Positions 1 to 6,317 of a stretch of DNA of 6,904 nt are shown piece by piece (the stretch's first letter is position 1; the number at the start of each line of letters is the position of its first letter). Source of the stretch: Gammaproteobacteria bacterium UBA3532 (GTDB taxonomy: Bacteria > Pseudomonadota > Gammaproteobacteria > Enterobacterales > UBA3532); the NCBI GenBank assembly GCA_002376965.1, contig DFOV01000227.1, forward strand, positions 1-6,904, written 5' to 3'. The notes under the pieces are model-generated. The model was given only the letters and a program-made list of their open reading frames with translations. It made no database searches and was not told the origin of the DNA. A program made the position numbers and the translations under genes.

Positions 1-20
1 TGTCTAGACATAATATGTCT
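1..20. promoter_or_regulatory. Operator-like double inverted repeat ahead of the hydrolase
   Basis: Two overlapping perfect inverted repeats are visible. TGTCTAGACA (1-10) is a 10-base palindrome. AGACATA-A-TATGTCT (6-20) has two 7-base arms around one base. Together they place three TGTCT/AGACA half-sites in 20 bases, just before the ribosome-binding site and preferred start of the hydrolase gene. This is the form of a binding site for a dimeric repressor or activator. The GT...AC core recalls GntR/FadR-type operators, but that match is loose and no regulator gene is visible. The window edge hides the promoter and anything further upstream. If translation began at ATG 15, the right arm would be coding, which argues mildly for the later start. 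Confidence 0.45.
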
Positions 21-35
21 TTTGAGGAAATTAAC

Positions 36-752
36 GTGCGTTCTCTACTTATTGTCCTTTCCCTTGTTGGTGGCCTTTATTGGTATTTCTCCCCGAATAC
101 AGCCACCGACCCCAGCACTGACATCAGCTTTAGCTATATCACCGAGGTTGTTGGTAACGAAGGCGAAGCCAATGCCTCTCCCCTATTGATAGCCTTACAT
201 GGCAATGGCGATACCGCCAGCCACTTTTTTGATACCATGTTGCACGACTACCCAGGCTCAGCACGCGTCGTTGTTATCAGCGGGCCTGTTGCTATGGGCA
301 CAGGCGATGCCTGGCCAACCAACGACGAAGGGCTACGCCATTACGGTTCCGCATTGGCGGGAGCGATCCATAAAATCACTCAAAAATACGATCACCCAAA
401 AGAGCCTGTGCTAACCGGGTTTTCAGGCGGAGGTTACATGGCCTATTATCTGGCAGCCAAACATGGATACCAGTTTTCAGCAATCGTACCGGTCTCGGGA
501 GGTTTGCCACAAGCCATAGAAGCCGACACCACAGACAGTGAATTAAAAGTGGTTAGCCTGCATGGAACAAAAGATCGTGTTGTTAGTTATGGCCAAGGAA
601 AAGCGGCCACTGATCACCTTAAAAAAGCAGGCTATTCAATTGAGCACTATGCGTTTGATGGTGACCATTTAGGCGCTTTTCGCGATGAGGTACACAGCAA
701 CTACCACCAGGTATTACATAACCTGTCCAACAGTCGGACAGTGAAGTTTTAG
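36..752 (+). CDS. Membrane-anchored alpha/beta-hydrolase (esterase, PHB-depolymerase/carboxylesterase-like)
   Basis: A serine hydrolase of the alpha/beta fold, probably an esterase acting outside the cytoplasm. Numbering from GTG 36 (238 aa), residues 2-18 form a hydrophobic signal-anchor with no clear signal-peptidase site. LIALHGNGDT (51-60) carries the HG oxyanion turn. GFSGGG (128-133) is the nucleophile elbow with Ser130. HGTKD (176-180) supplies the likely acid Asp180, and DGDH (208-211) the likely catalytic His211. GTG 36 is preferred because GAGGAA (24-29) sits six bases before it. An in-frame ATG at 15 has no visible Shine-Dalgarno and would add MSFEEIN before the anchor. No in-frame stop lies between 15 and the window edge, so a still earlier start cannot be excluded. 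The gene converges on the cyclase with one base between stops and is preceded by an operator-like palindrome. The substrate cannot be read from sequence; PHB-depolymerase-like, feruloyl-esterase-like and dienelactone-hydrolase-like assignments all remain possible. Confidence 0.85.
   Translation: MRSLLIVLSLVGGLYWYFSPNTATDPSTDISFSYITEVVGNEGEANASPLLIALHGNGDTASHFFDTMLHDYPGSARVVVISGPVAMGTGDAWPTNDEGLRHYGSALAGAIHKITQKYDHPKEPVLTGFSGGGYMAYYLAAKHGYQFSAIVPVSGGLPQAIEADTTDSELKVVSLHGTKDRVVSYGQGKAATDHLKKAGYSIEHYAFDGDHLGAFRDEVHSNYHQVLHNLSNSRTVKF
723..750 (+). terminator. Weak terminator-like hairpin inside the 3' end of the hydrolase gene
   Basis: CTGTCC (723-728) and GGACAG (736-741) form a perfect 6-bp stem around a 7-base loop. 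It is followed within five bases by TTTT (747-750), which runs into the stop codon. With only one base between the convergent stop codons, termination signals would have to lie inside coding sequence. The U-run is short and the stem modest, so this is a candidate only. No comparable hairpin with a U-run is seen on the minus strand for the cyclase cluster. Confidence 0.28.
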
Positions 753-753
753 G

Positions 754-2619
754 TTACTTCGACGTAAACGTAAATGCCCCATCCCAATCATCTGGCGGTG
801 GGGTTTGAGAAAAGATCTCAATGCGTTCAAGGTATTTCTGATAAAGCGGGTGGGGAGCTTGGTCGTTTAAGTGTTGGAGAACGCCATGGGCATTTTCCCA
901 ATCTCTAGCCCAGTAGGCTTCCAAAGCAGTATGGTACGCGGCCAGCCCCTGCTGTACCTCAGGGGCAACATCGTCTTGTAGCCCCAACGGATAATAGATC
1001 GTCACAGGTTTCTGCTTACCTTTCACCCGCACTTTATCCAAACACTGGTAAACATATTCTGGCGCTTGCTGCTGAGAAAACTCACTAACAACGATTGGAA
1101 CGGCATAGGCTTTACACAACCCCTCCAAACGCGATGCCAGATTGACGGCATCACCGATTACTGTGTAGTTAAGTCGTGTCATCGAACCCATGTTACCTGC
1201 AACCACTACCCCGGTATTAATGCCTACGCCAATAGCGAAAGCTGGCCAGCCTTTCTCGGTAAATTCATCATTCACCCTATCCAATGCTTTTACCATGGCC
1301 AGGGCTGCCCCGATGGCGTCATGAGCACAACGCGGGCTAGCTAAAGGCGTACCATAGATAGCCATAATGGCATCCCCAATATACTTATCAACCACCCCGT
1401 TTCGACCTTCAATGATCTGGTTCATCGCCGTCAGATAATGATTGAGCATGTCGATCACCGTTTTCGGGCTGAGCGACTCGCACAAGGTCGTAAAACTGCG
1501 CACATCAGAAAACAAGATCGTTGCCTCGCGCTCCTCTCCCCCCAGCTCTATTTGTTTGTTTAATAGCTCTTCGGCAATCTGCGGTGAAACAACCTTTCCC
1601 AATAGATTGACCACCCGCTCTCGGTCAGCCAGTCCTTGCATCATGGTGTTAAAGGTCTTTGCCAGCCGTCCCAGCTCGTCGCGCTGTGGCAGCTCAATTT
1701 TGGTTTGATAGTCGCCTTCTGCCACGCGCTCGGCACCAGCAGCCAGCCGTTGCACCGGCTGGGTAACATTGCGCGCCAATATCGATCCGCCAACGATAGA
1801 GAGCCCCACCGTGACCAGAAAAATATAGAATAGATTATTTCGCAGCTGAAAATAGAACACGAGCTCGCGATCCAACGAGCGCAATAGCACCGCTTGAGCA
1901 TTGCGATTGGCAATGGTTAATGGAACAACATGACGAATAAATTGCTCGCCGTCTAACCTTGCCGGAAGATGCTGCACGCCTTCAGCAGCCGCTGTAAACT
2001 GCAATCCAGCCAATACATCACATGACGATGGCGCTAGCGTACATGCATACATCTGGCTCGACTGCTGATGGTTTTCAAAATAAAGCGCCACATCCGTCTC
2101 TTGGGTCACCTGTTTTAGCGCTTTAGCCAAGGTCGTGTCCACCTCAAACCCACTGACAATCAATGCTACGGGATGGGGGATATAAAGAGGCGTAATCACC
2201 AGTTGATAAGGCTTACCATGAACGAAGCCAAAGCCCTGGGCTACCCCGCGCTCACTATTTAGAGCGGTTTCATATAGAAATGCCACGTCTGGTGGCATTT
2301 GAGTTTCGGCGGGTAGCAAGGTGTCGGCCTGAACCCTCTCCGTTTCAAGAGAAATCAGCATCATCACATCCGCCCCAAAACGTCGCTGATAGTTTTCCAA
2401 CGCCGAGTTAAGGGTAGCGCGCTCATTCAGCGCATAGGCCGATTTAAAACCATGATCTCGCGATAACAGATCGGACTTTTCGAGAAGTGTTTGATAGCGC
2501 CTGGCTAACAGGCGCTCAAATGCTTGCGAGGTTAACTGCAAATTGTCGCTGATTTTGGCCATAGCACTAGCATTGCTGGTGTGATTAACCGCCAAAAAGG
2601 TCAGAGCCTCAGCGACCAA
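754..2619 (-). CDS. Transmembrane class III adenylyl/guanylyl cyclase with periplasmic sensor region and HAMP
   Basis: Makes a cyclic nucleotide, probably cAMP, in the cytoplasm in response to a periplasmic cue. Numbering from TTG 2619 (621 aa): residues about 14-255 are an extracytoplasmic sensor resembling the dCache_3-type double sensory domain. A membrane helix lies at about 262-281, HAMP at about 283-337, the cyclase domain at about 363-545, and an alpha-helical tail at 550-600. Catalytic residues are intact: metal-binding Asp372 (FSDVRSF) and Asp416 (DKYIGD), purine-site Lys412, and Asn493 and Arg497 (NLASR). Thr486 in NYTVIGD replaces the purine-site Asp, the class IIIb pattern, a group with bicarbonate-stimulated members. 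This is the last gene of the barrel-cupredoxin-cyclase cluster. The start is doubtful: TTG 2619 would cut the first membrane helix in half, and the frame is open to 2700 and encodes the missing half (see the entry for 2620-2700). The true product is probably about 20 residues longer. Cyclase identity is sure; ATP over GTP preference is inferred. Confidence 0.9.
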   Translation of the reverse strand: MVAEALTFLAVNHTSNASAMAKISDNLQLTSQAFERLLARRYQTLLEKSDLLSRDHGFKSAYALNERATLNSALENYQRRFGADVMMLISLETERVQADTLLPAETQMPPDVAFLYETALNSERGVAQGFGFVHGKPYQLVITPLYIPHPVALIVSGFEVDTTLAKALKQVTQETDVALYFENHQQSSQMYACTLAPSSCDVLAGLQFTAAAEGVQHLPARLDGEQFIRHVVPLTIANRNAQAVLLRSLDRELVFYFQLRNNLFYIFLVTVGLSIVGGSILARNVTQPVQRLAAGAERVAEGDYQTKIELPQRDELGRLAKTFNTMMQGLADRERVVNLLGKVVSPQIAEELLNKQIELGGEEREATILFSDVRSFTTLCESLSPKTVIDMLNHYLTAMNQIIEGRNGVVDKYIGDAIMAIYGTPLASPRCAHDAIGAALAMVKALDRVNDEFTEKGWPAFAIGVGINTGVVVAGNMGSMTRLNYTVIGDAVNLASRLEGLCKAYAVPIVVSEFSQQQAPEYVYQCLDKVRVKGKQKPVTIYYPLGLQDDVAPEVQQGLAAYHTALEAYWARDWENAHGVLQHLNDQAPHPLYQKYLERIEIFSQTPPPDDWDGAFTFTSK

Positions 2620-2700
2620 AAACAGGCTGAGGATACCGACCGTTAGCTTGGTTCTGAATGACCGAAAGCAGGGAAAAAGATTCAGCGATAGCCCCCGCCA
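2620..2700 (-). other. Probable N-terminal extension of the cyclase, with no canonical start codon
   Basis: The cyclase frame continues upstream of TTG 2619 to a TAA at 2703-2701. This stretch translates to a short basic segment (CFRSFRTK) followed by TVGILSLFL, which joins VAEALTFLAV of the annotated protein to give one full 20-residue membrane helix. Receptors of this type normally begin this way, so the segment is probably translated. It contains no ATG, GTG or TTG. The best candidate start is CTG at 2685-2683. It overlaps the cupredoxin stop as CTGA, and GGCGGGGG ends six bases upstream as a weak ribosome-binding site. Alternatives are initiation at TTG 2619, or a one-base difference in the G5 tract that would connect ATG 2701. 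An in-frame ATG at 2721 is cut off by the TAA after six codons. Confidence 0.6.
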
Positions 2701-3329
2701 TTAGCCGTGGGAGAGCGCCATGATTTCCACAAACGCTTTTTGCTTATCTCAATCGTCAATGCACTACTGCCATCCTCGCCCACCCCTAGATTCTGGCGAG
2801 TGCTTGCAACATCCCCTTTTAACTCTGGGTGCCACACTTCTACCTGAAACTCTCCGGCAGGCACCTGGTTAATCGTAGCAACTCCCCGCTGGTCGGTAAC
2901 ACCAAAATAAGGTGTTGGGCTAACGTAAATATACGATGACATCCAGTCATGAATATTACAACCTAATGCCACCACCCCAGGCTTATCAAAGGCTACCGGC
3001 TCTCCCGGCGTTCCGGAATATAGAGGGATCTCAAACTGCTTCGCATCCGAGAACGAATAAACATGGTGACGAGTACTGTCTTTATTGGGAAAGCTGACTT
3101 TTGCGCCTTGCTCAACGGCGATGACAAAGGGTACGAATTCTTTGTCAATTTGCGTGACGGTGCCATCATTCACTTTACCAGCTGAAGGGCTAGCCGGATC
3201 AGTCACAGTAACCACCGCGTTATCGACCTTTTCACCTTTACTGTCAACGACAGTAACCGTAACAGTTGCGGCACTGGCTACACCTGCTTGCATTAAAAGG
3301 CTTAATGCTATCCAACGATATGCTTTCAT
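2682..3329 (-). CDS. Secreted periplasmic cupredoxin-like protein (methylamine-utilization-protein-like)
   Basis: A small periplasmic protein with a probable type 1 copper site. Numbering from ATG 3329 (215 aa), residues 1-20 are a Sec signal peptide ending GVASA before ATVTV. A beta-rich section follows. The copper site would use one His of HHVYSF (88-89) plus Cys124, His127 and Met130 of GCNIHDWM. C-x2-H-x2-M is compatible with cupredoxin ligands. The C-terminal part (about 139-170: YFGVTDQRG, VPAGEF, WHP) resembles the carboxypeptidase-regulatory-like beta fold that follows this domain in related proteins. Such proteins are often labelled methylamine utilization protein, but no other mau-type gene is present here. 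ATG 3329 is preferred over ATG 3335 because AGGAGGG (3342-3336) abuts ATG 3335 directly but sits six bases before ATG 3329. The Shine-Dalgarno overlaps the barrel stop codon, implying translational coupling. Electron transfer, copper binding or ligand presentation to the cyclase are all possible. Confidence 0.85.
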   Translation of the reverse strand: MKAYRWIALSLLMQAGVASAATVTVTVVDSKGEKVDNAVVTVTDPASPSAGKVNDGTVTQIDKEFVPFVIAVEQGAKVSFPNKDSTRHHVYSFSDAKQFEIPLYSGTPGEPVAFDKPGVVALGCNIHDWMSSYIYVSPTPYFGVTDQRGVATINQVPAGEFQVEVWHPELKGDVASTRQNLGVGEDGSSALTIEISKKRLWKSWRSPTANGGGYR

Positions 3330-3335
3330 TCTCAT

Positions 3336-3343
3336 CCCTCCTA
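3336..3343 (-). promoter_or_regulatory. Ribosome-binding site overlapping the barrel stop codon
   Basis: Read on the minus strand the sequence is TAGGAGGG. Its TAG (3343-3341) ends the barrel gene and its AGGAGGG is a near-perfect Shine-Dalgarno for the cupredoxin gene. A ribosome finishing the barrel sits on the next initiation site, so the two products are probably made in linked amounts. The position also decides the cupredoxin start in favour of ATG 3329 over ATG 3335. Confidence 0.8.
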
Positions 3344-4279
3344 GCGCAAGTACTGCAAGCTGAGGCGACCAATATTATTCTCATAGGTCCACTCTTCGAT
3401 ATCAATACTCTGGTAACTATAACCGACTGCAACCGATAGCTGCTTAGTGAGCGCATAATTCAGATCCAGACCCAGTTGATAACCATCGCCATCCAATACA
3501 TAGCGACAGCCAGGAACACCTTCACCGAAATCGGCCTCATTGAAAACACCGTCCAAACCAAAGGCAGTAAAGTTTTCCGGCCCACCAATGCCATCGATAA
3601 TCATCCCAATGGTATCGCCTGAGCACTGTCCGTGAAACTCCCCATCCAAATAGCGTGCCTGAGCACCTAGCATCAAACGAGGCAACAACGCAAATCGCGC
3701 ATTAGAATAAAGATGGAGCTGCTCAAAGTCGAGCACATCGCTATCCACTTGCTCGACCACCGCGTCCCAGTCTCGCCCATCACTTTTTAGATAAGCCAAG
3801 CCGACGCTGACATCAAATCGATGATTAAATGGCTTGTTGACCGATGCATCAAGCCGATGCAGCCAACGTTCACGCTGCTCGTCGTCAACTTTTTCACGCT
3901 CGCTCTGCCATTCCAGCCGTAGCTTAGGCACTGTATGTCCCAGGCCAAACTTGTGAAAATAAACCAGCGATGGCGTGACAGATACCTTGTTCATTTCGTC
4001 ATAGTGATTGTAGATCTCACCGCCAACTCCAAGCCCAAACTTAATACGACTGTTTGAGAAGCGACCGCCCAATTGATATAGCCGCCCGATTTCAACATCG
4101 GCGCGCGCGAAACTATCGGATAGCTCATCTTCTGAGAAAACGGCCTGATTTAGATTGTCGTTGTGCTCAACACGTAAAGATGCAGCATGTTGCCAATCGA
4201 CCCACTCTGCTGAAGCTGGGGCACTTACCCCGAGCAAACATAGTGATACCACAGAACCAAACTTTATTTTACTTATCAT
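3341..4279 (-). CDS. Outer-membrane beta-barrel protein, unassigned family
   Basis: A 312-residue exported protein with the look of an outer-membrane barrel. Residues 1-24 are a signal peptide with a canonical APASA cleavage site before EWVDW. The mature part alternates amphipathic strands ending in aromatics (for example SLVYFHKFG, RLMLGAQARY, LSVAVGYSYQ) with acidic loops rich in Asp and Glu. The last strand ends SLQYLR, with the aromatic residue two from the end and not a classic terminal Phe. The mature protein has only two cysteines, Cys219 and Cys258. They flank a long probable extracellular loop with Gly-rich IDGIGGPENF and may form a disulfide. A purine-rich ribosome-binding site (GGGGAGGGGGAAG) precedes ATG 4279. 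It is the first gene of the three-gene cluster. I do not recognise a named porin or receptor. It may be a small-molecule or metal channel, or a structural partner of the periplasmic protein. Confidence 0.78.
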   Translation of the reverse strand: MISKIKFGSVVSLCLLGVSAPASAEWVDWQHAASLRVEHNDNLNQAVFSEDELSDSFARADVEIGRLYQLGGRFSNSRIKFGLGVGGEIYNHYDEMNKVSVTPSLVYFHKFGLGHTVPKLRLEWQSEREKVDDEQRERWLHRLDASVNKPFNHRFDVSVGLAYLKSDGRDWDAVVEQVDSDVLDFEQLHLYSNARFALLPRLMLGAQARYLDGEFHGQCSGDTIGMIIDGIGGPENFTAFGLDGVFNEADFGEGVPGCRYVLDGDGYQLGLDLNYALTKQLSVAVGYSYQSIDIEEWTYENNIGRLSLQYLR

Positions 4280-4336
4280 AAACTTCCCCCTCCCCTTTTT
4301 AGTAATACCGCCCTTCTATCGTTCCAGTGCCTAAGC

Positions 4337-4362
4337 ATTAGCAACATCTATCCCATTGTCAA
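4337..4362 (-). promoter_or_regulatory. Candidate sigma-70 promoter for the barrel-cupredoxin-cyclase cluster
   Basis: The only gap on the minus strand long enough for a promoter is the 88 bases between the chemoreceptor stop and the barrel start. On that strand it holds a perfect -35 hexamer TTGACA (4362-4357). The -10 is poor: GCTAAT (4342-4337) matches four of six but at only 14 bases spacing, and TAATGC at 16 bases matches fewer. The site may be activator-dependent, or the cluster may be read from the chemoreceptor promoter. No rho-independent terminator separates the two genes. Confidence 0.35.
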
Positions 4363-4367
4363 CTCTG

Positions 4368-6293
4368 CTAAACTCGAAAGCGCTCGACCAGCGCGGTTAA
4401 TTCACTAGCACTCGCATATAGCTGGTCACAGGCTTGAACCGCCTCAATCGACGCATCTGCCGTGCGCTTACTGATATCATTAATCGCGGTAATATGACGA
4501 TTTAGGTCGTCAACGACGGTGCTTTGCTCTTCTGTTGCTGTTGCAACCATGGTCGACATGTCCGATATATGCTGTATCGATGAGGTGATACTGGAAATCG
4601 AACTCCCTGCCAATTCAGCCCCCGCGACTGCCTTTTCAGCCCGTTCCATCCCAATTGCCATCGCATTTACCGCATCCGAAGCACCTTGTTTCAACGTCGC
4701 GATCATGGTGTTGACTTCTTGCGTAGAATCCTGAGTTCGGCTGGCCAGTGTTCTAACTTCATCGGCCACGACCGCGAACCCACGCCCTTGCTCGCCCGCA
4801 CGCGCAGCTTCTATCGCCGCATTCAATGCCAGCAGGTTAGTTTGTTCCGAAATATTGGAAATTACCGTCAGTACCGAGCTGATCTGACCTATGTCTGCCG
4901 CCAGCCGCTCAATGACTTCAGAGGCTTTAAGGATATCATCATTGAGAGTGGTGATTTGTGATACCGTATTTTCAACTTCACGATAGGACTGAGAGGCGTC
5001 ATCTGCCGCTTTGCTGCTCGACTCTGCAGTGTCTGACGCATTGTTAGCGATTTCATTGACCGTTGCTCCCATTTGGGTTGTTGCAGTTGCAACCAGTTCA
5101 ACACTTTGCTGCTGCGAAATGCTGTCTGTTTTGGTTTGTTCTGATAAGGCACTCATCTGCGAAGCTGAGTTTTCGACCAAATGAGCGGTATCGTTGAGCT
5201 GAACCATCAGTTGACGCATCTTCTCGACAAAGCGGTTAAATGCCTCAGCCAACATCCCAATTTCATCTTGGGACGACACTTTTAGCTGTTTGGTAAGATC
5301 CGCCTCGCCCCGAGAAATCGCATCTAACATCGCCGCCGTTTTGACAATCGGCACTGCGATTCTCCCTGCTAACAATACAGCAACCGCGATAAGAACCAGA
5401 GCTAGCAAAACATTAATAAGAATAACCTTTTGAGTCGTTGCCTGCACACCACCATAGATTTCGTTATTAGGGATCTCCGCCACCAAAAACCAGTCGAGCA
5501 AAGGAATATAATGGGTAGCGACAACCAGCTTTTTATCAGCTTGTTTCACCACATTGAGCTTTTCCTTGTTTAGTAAATCGCTGATTTCATCCGCTTGATA
5601 GCCTAAACGCTCCAGACTATGAGAGCCTATATAGTTTGCATCTGGGTGCACGCGAATCCCACCTGCGGCATCAATTAAATAAACAACTCCCTGCTCCCCG
5701 ACTTGAAAGTCGCGGATCAGTTCGGCAAGCTGATTAACGCGTAAACCAATCCCGGTTACCGCCTGTTTATTCATGGTCAGGTTGTTAATGAATAGGGTGA
5801 AAACGCCACTCGAACTATCAATATCCAAATCAAGAGCGAACGGTTTACCTGATGCTAGAAATCCATAAAACCAGCCATCTTCAGGGTTAGACTGAGATAG
5901 AGTGCGCACCAAGCCATCCTGGGTGTAGTAATTACCAGTTTTTGCTGACACCAGAAATGACGTTTCAGCAGAGTAGCGTTGTTTCACCTGGTCCAGATAA
6001 CGACGAATATTCTCTCGCTCCGACTCTGGCTCCCCCTCATCCAACCAATCAGCAACAAAGGTGTTGTTAGCCATGTTGCTGGCGATGTTCATCGGAATAG
6101 CAATTTCCAACCCAATTTGAGCAGCCAGATCAGACAGAATATGCGGTAGTTCATTTTCGGTGATCCGATTAATAGCCTCCGTCCGCATAAACACATTGCT
6201 GAAAACGGTCGAAAGCACAATCGTGATAATCAGCGATCCGCCAATGGCCCCTATCAGCTTATTTCGAATACTCAAACGCGACCAAAATTGCAT
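4368..6293 (-). CDS. Methyl-accepting chemotaxis protein with dCache periplasmic sensor
   Basis: An inner-membrane chemoreceptor that would control CheA through CheW. Numbering from ATG 6293 (641 aa), the first membrane helix is about 13-35. The periplasmic ligand domain, about 36-288, has the double-Cache pattern; its membrane-distal half contains [14 protein letters not shown] and its membrane-proximal half [19 protein letters not shown]. The second membrane helix is about 290-310, HAMP about 311-364, and the cytoplasmic coiled-coil hairpin about 370-640. The hairpin tip [20 protein letters not shown] (483-502) followed by [12 protein letters not shown] is near-invariant in the family. The protein ends LVERFRV with no CheR-binding NWxxF pentapeptide. 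ATG 6293 is preferred because GAGAGG (6305-6300) lies six bases before it. ATG 6317, eight codons upstream, has its AAAAGGG directly abutting. The R-x-W-Y amino-acid-binding motif of many dCache domains is not seen near residue 140, so the ligand is unknown. It may be co-transcribed with the cluster downstream. Confidence 0.95.
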   Translation of the reverse strand: MQFWSRLSIRNKLIGAIGGSLIITIVLSTVFSNVFMRTEAINRITENELPHILSDLAAQIGLEIAIPMNIASNMANNTFVADWLDEGEPESERENIRRYLDQVKQRYSAETSFLVSAKTGNYYTQDGLVRTLSQSNPEDGWFYGFLASGKPFALDLDIDSSSGVFTLFINNLTMNKQAVTGIGLRVNQLAELIRDFQVGEQGVVYLIDAAGGIRVHPDANYIGSHSLERLGYQADEISDLLNKEKLNVVKQADKKLVVATHYIPLLDWFLVAEIPNNEIYGGVQATTQKVILINVLLALVLIAVAVLLAGRIAVPIVKTAAMLDAISRGEADLTKQLKVSSQDEIGMLAEAFNRFVEKMRQLMVQLNDTAHLVENSASQMSALSEQTKTDSISQQQSVELVATATTQMGATVNEIANNASDTAESSSKAADDASQSYREVENTVSQITTLNDDILKASEVIERLAADIGQISSVLTVISNISEQTNLLALNAAIEAARAGEQGRGFAVVADEVRTLASRTQDSTQEVNTMIATLKQGASDAVNAMAIGMERAEKAVAGAELAGSSISSITSSIQHISDMSTMVATATEEQSTVVDDLNRHITAINDISKRTADASIEAVQACDQLYASASELTALVERFRV

Positions 6294-6317
6294 GCTCAAC
6301 CTCTCAATCGAAAACAT

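Noticed and set aside
743..760. GAAGT...ACTTC inverted repeat spanning both convergent stop codons, considered as a bidirectional terminator.
   Set aside because: A 5-bp AT-containing stem with an 8-base loop and no clear U-runs is within chance expectation.
1066..1913. Open frames of 65-92 codons on both strands inside the cyclase gene.
   Set aside because: They overlap a well-supported conserved domain, show no family resemblance and have no convincing ribosome-binding sites, so they are shadow frames.
2701..2721. In-frame ATG at 2721 as the cyclase start.
   Set aside because: It reads six codons (MALSHG) and then hits TAA at 2703-2701, so it cannot start the cyclase unless that stop is misread or suppressed.
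4054..4281. 75-codon plus-strand frame antisense to the barrel gene.
   Set aside because: No recognisable domain, Arg/His-rich composition typical of antisense frames, and it covers the signal-peptide end of a real gene.
4324..4344. Imperfect hairpin (TGC-CTAA-GCA-TTAG-CA) in the gap after the chemoreceptor gene, considered as a terminator.
   Set aside because: The stem has a bulge, the loop is tiny and no U-run follows on either strand.
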